DNA of 35,598 nucleotides from Bacteroidota bacterium. Its GTDB lineage: Bacteria > Bacteroidota > Bacteroidia > Bacteroidales > Paludibacteraceae. The notes beneath the pieces were generated by a model, which was not told the DNA's origin, searched no databases, and saw only the letters and a program-made list of their open reading frames with translations. The stretch is taken from positions 1-35,598 of the forward strand of contig JAKIYP010000018.1 of the NCBI GenBank assembly GCA_022708505.1. The letters are read 5' to 3'. Position numbers and translations under genes: made by a program. Positions 33,868 through 35,598 of the stretch are shown here, one piece after another; position 1 is the first letter of the stretch, and each line of letters starts with the position of its first letter.

Positions 33868-35364
33868 ATGTCAAGGTATAAATTTGTAACTGCAGATGAA
33901 GCTGCGGTTTTTGTGAACAATGGTGATGCGGTTGGATTCAGTGGTTTTACGCCTGCAGGTTCTCCGAAAGCAGTTCCAACAGCGATTGCCCGCCGTGCTG
34001 AAGCATTACATGCTGAAGGAAAAGAGTTTAAAATCGGGATTTACACTGGGGCCTCCACAGGGGATTCGCTGGATGGAGCCTTGGCAAGGGCTAATGCTGT
34101 TTTGTTCCGTACACCTTATCAATCAAACCGCGATTTACGTGACGCTTTGAATACCGATCATGCTCCGTATTTCGACATGCACTTGTCGTCCATAGCACCC
34201 CATTTGCGTTTTGGTTTTATGCCCAAGCCACGAATTGCAGTGATTGAAGCCTGTGAACTTACCGAAGATGGAGAAATTGTTCCGACATCCGGTGTGGGAA
34301 TTTCCCCTACTATTGCACGCCTGGCCGATCATATTATTATTGAGTTAAACACAAAACATCCAAAGGCTTTAAGGGGATTTCATGATATTTTTGAGCCTCT
34401 TGACCCACCACATCGTTTGCCGCTGACATTGCTGAAACCATCCGACAGAATGGGCGAACCTGTAATTAAAGTTGATCCGGAGAAAATTTTATGTGTGGTT
34501 GAGACATACTTAGATGATGAGGTGGGTGGTTTTGCTCCTACAGACGATGTGACAGATAGCATTGGACGGAATGTGGCTAATTTTCTGGCAGGTGAATTAA
34601 AAGCTGGCAGAATACCACAAGAGTTTCTTCCGATACAATCCGGGGTAGGCAATATTGCCAATGCGGTAATGGCTTCTTTAGGAACCAATCCCGATATTCC
34701 TAATTTCCAGATGTACACAGAAGTAATTCAGGATGCAGTAATTGAATTGATCCGGAAAGGTAAAGTTACATTTGCCAGCGGATGCTCGTTGACGATTACC
34801 ACGCCTGTATTGCAAAGTATTTATGAAAATCTTGATTTCTTCCGTGATAAACTGGTGTTACGTCCGCAGGAAATGTCGAACAGTCCCGAGCTGGCACGCC
34901 GTTTAGGGTTGATTACAATTAACACTGCGCTGGAAGCCGATATTTTCGGAAACGTGAACAGCACTCACGTGATGGGTGCCAAGATGATGAATGGTATTGG
35001 TGGGTCTGCTGACTTTACACGCAGTGCTTACATCTCGATATTTACCACGCCATCTACTGCTAAAGGGGGTAAAATATCCTCTATTGTGCCCATGGTATCG
35101 CATGTCGATCAGAATGAACACTCGGTGAACGTTCTGATTACCGAGCATGGGGTGGCTGACTTGCGTGGCAAATGTCCCGTTGATCGTGCAAACTGCATCA
35201 TCGAAAATTGTGTTGACCCATCATATCGTCAAATGCTGAGGGATTATCTGGCTCTTTCCGGACCGTCACATACGCCTCAGACCCTGCGTGCCTGCTTTGG
35301 AATGCACATCACTTTCCAGAAAACAGGCAATATGCTGGAAACAAACTGGGCTGATTTCAAATAA
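33868..35364 (+). CDS. acetyl-CoA hydrolase/succinate CoA-transferase (Cat1 family)
   Basis: This 498-residue protein is a class I CoA-transferase. It exchanges CoA between succinyl-CoA, acetate or propionate-type acids, or hydrolyses acetyl-CoA, and fits a succinate/propionate-fermenting anaerobe. Recognisable parts are AVGFSGFTPAGSPKAVP at the N-terminus, IQSGVGNIANAVMASL, the catalytic glutamate Glu285 in MYTEVIQDAVIEL, GSADFTRSAYISIF and the late ITEHGVADLRGK. The length and residue layout match the Cat1/AarC group, but the physiological acceptor cannot be read from sequence. It is probably monocistronic, with a structured inverted repeat just after its stop. Confidence 0.93.
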   Translation: MSRYKFVTADEAAVFVNNGDAVGFSGFTPAGSPKAVPTAIARRAEALHAEGKEFKIGIYTGASTGDSLDGALARANAVLFRTPYQSNRDLRDALNTDHAPYFDMHLSSIAPHLRFGFMPKPRIAVIEACELTEDGEIVPTSGVGISPTIARLADHIIIELNTKHPKALRGFHDIFEPLDPPHRLPLTLLKPSDRMGEPVIKVDPEKILCVVETYLDDEVGGFAPTDDVTDSIGRNVANFLAGELKAGRIPQEFLPIQSGVGNIANAVMASLGTNPDIPNFQMYTEVIQDAVIELIRKGKVTFASGCSLTITTPVLQSIYENLDFFRDKLVLRPQEMSNSPELARRLGLITINTALEADIFGNVNSTHVMGAKMMNGIGGSADFTRSAYISIFTTPSTAKGGKISSIVPMVSHVDQNEHSVNVLITEHGVADLRGKCPVDRANCIIENCVDPSYRQMLRDYLALSGPSHTPQTLRACFGMHITFQKTGNMLETNWADFK

Positions 35365-35376
35365 AATTATCATTTA

Positions 35377-35454
35377 TAACTTGCAGATTTTCAGCGAAAG
35401 AAAAGCGAAATATGTTTTATAGCATAAAAATCTTCGCTGAAAATTTGCAGGTTA
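35377..35454. repeat. 22-bp imperfect inverted repeat after the CoA-transferase gene
   Basis: Bases 35377-35398 and 35433-35454 are inverted copies with two mismatches, both of which would be G-U pairs in RNA on the + strand. The loop is 34 bases. A poly-A run, not poly-T, follows on the + strand, so termination is uncertain. The right arm overlaps the -33 box of the downstream promoter. Confidence 0.65.
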
Positions 35455-35475
35455 AAAAAATAGTCGCTACTTTTG
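35444..35475 (+). promoter_or_regulatory. strong Bacteroidota-type promoter at the window end
   Basis: TTTG at 35444-35447 and TACTTTTG at 35468-35475 have a 20-base spacer, an exact match to both consensus boxes. No open frame begins in the remaining 120 bases, so it likely serves a gene or RNA beyond the window. Confidence 0.65.
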
Positions 35476-35598
35476 CACCCGCTTTGAGAGATAAGCGTAA
35501 TTCGAAAGGGTTGATTATAGAAAGGAAGTGGGTCAGGCTATTGTTATCTGAAATTTTTTTCGATAAAATTTTGGCAGGAATAAAAAAGTGATTAACTT

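Overview
This window is chromosomal DNA from a member of the Bacteroidota, most likely a Bacteroidales-type organism. The evidence is the TAnnTTTG-type -7 promoter boxes in front of several genes, the mostly weak Shine-Dalgarno signals, and the gene content: CtlX-type citrulline hydrolase, PepD, a Cat1-like CoA transferase, an MBOAT/SGNH pair and a two-gene 5'-nucleotidase. No rRNA, tRNA, IS transposase or CRISPR array was found.

Region 1 (1-666) has no convincing complete gene. It holds a possible 3' end of a gene entering from the left, a perfect 31-bp inverted repeat about 150 bp apart, a short coding-like remnant and a probable promoter.

Region 2 (667-10646) is an AT-rich accessory island with five tightly packed genes on the + strand. 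In order they are a small XRE/Cro-type regulator, a 1128-aa PLD-nuclease/SNF2-like helicase fusion, a KilA-N protein, a 1259-aa Eco57I-like adenine methyltransferase with a C-terminal target-recognition region, and a compact SMC/RecF-like ATPase. The start/stop overlaps and near-zero gaps argue for one operon. I read it as a restriction-modification-like anti-phage locus in which the nuclease is a PLD domain on the helicase. It resembles a rearranged type I/ISP or DISARM-related system, but the DISARM DrmA/DrmB, BREX PglZ and HsdS genes are not visible. This is the best candidate here for an under-described system.

Region 3 (10720-35364) is ordinary chromosome. It carries a GtrA-like membrane protein, rsmA and a CorA-type metal transporter; a sialate O-acetylesterase; a minus-strand arginine-catabolic operon (pentein deiminase, CtlX, ornithine aminotransferase); a CYTH phosphatase; an alternative-oxidase-like diiron protein; and a double-DTG retropepsin-like protease with PDZ domain. 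These are followed by an MBOAT/SGNH acyl-transfer pair leading into a 5'-nucleotidase C-terminal lipoprotein and its metallophosphatase partner, then rpoN, a PAP2-like membrane protein, prfB with its programmed +1 frameshift, an RluA-type pseudouridine synthase, a CorC/HlyC-type CBS protein, a nitroreductase-family protein, pepD and an acetyl-CoA hydrolase/succinate CoA-transferase.

The intergenic DNA of region 3 carries several kinds of small repeat: heptamer-phased degenerate tandem arrays that start at stop codons, a 152-bp element with 23-bp inverted ends, a 29-bp palindrome next to an octamer array, and a cluster of GC-rich hairpins just before prfB. No match was searched for; all family names come from motifs recognised by eye.
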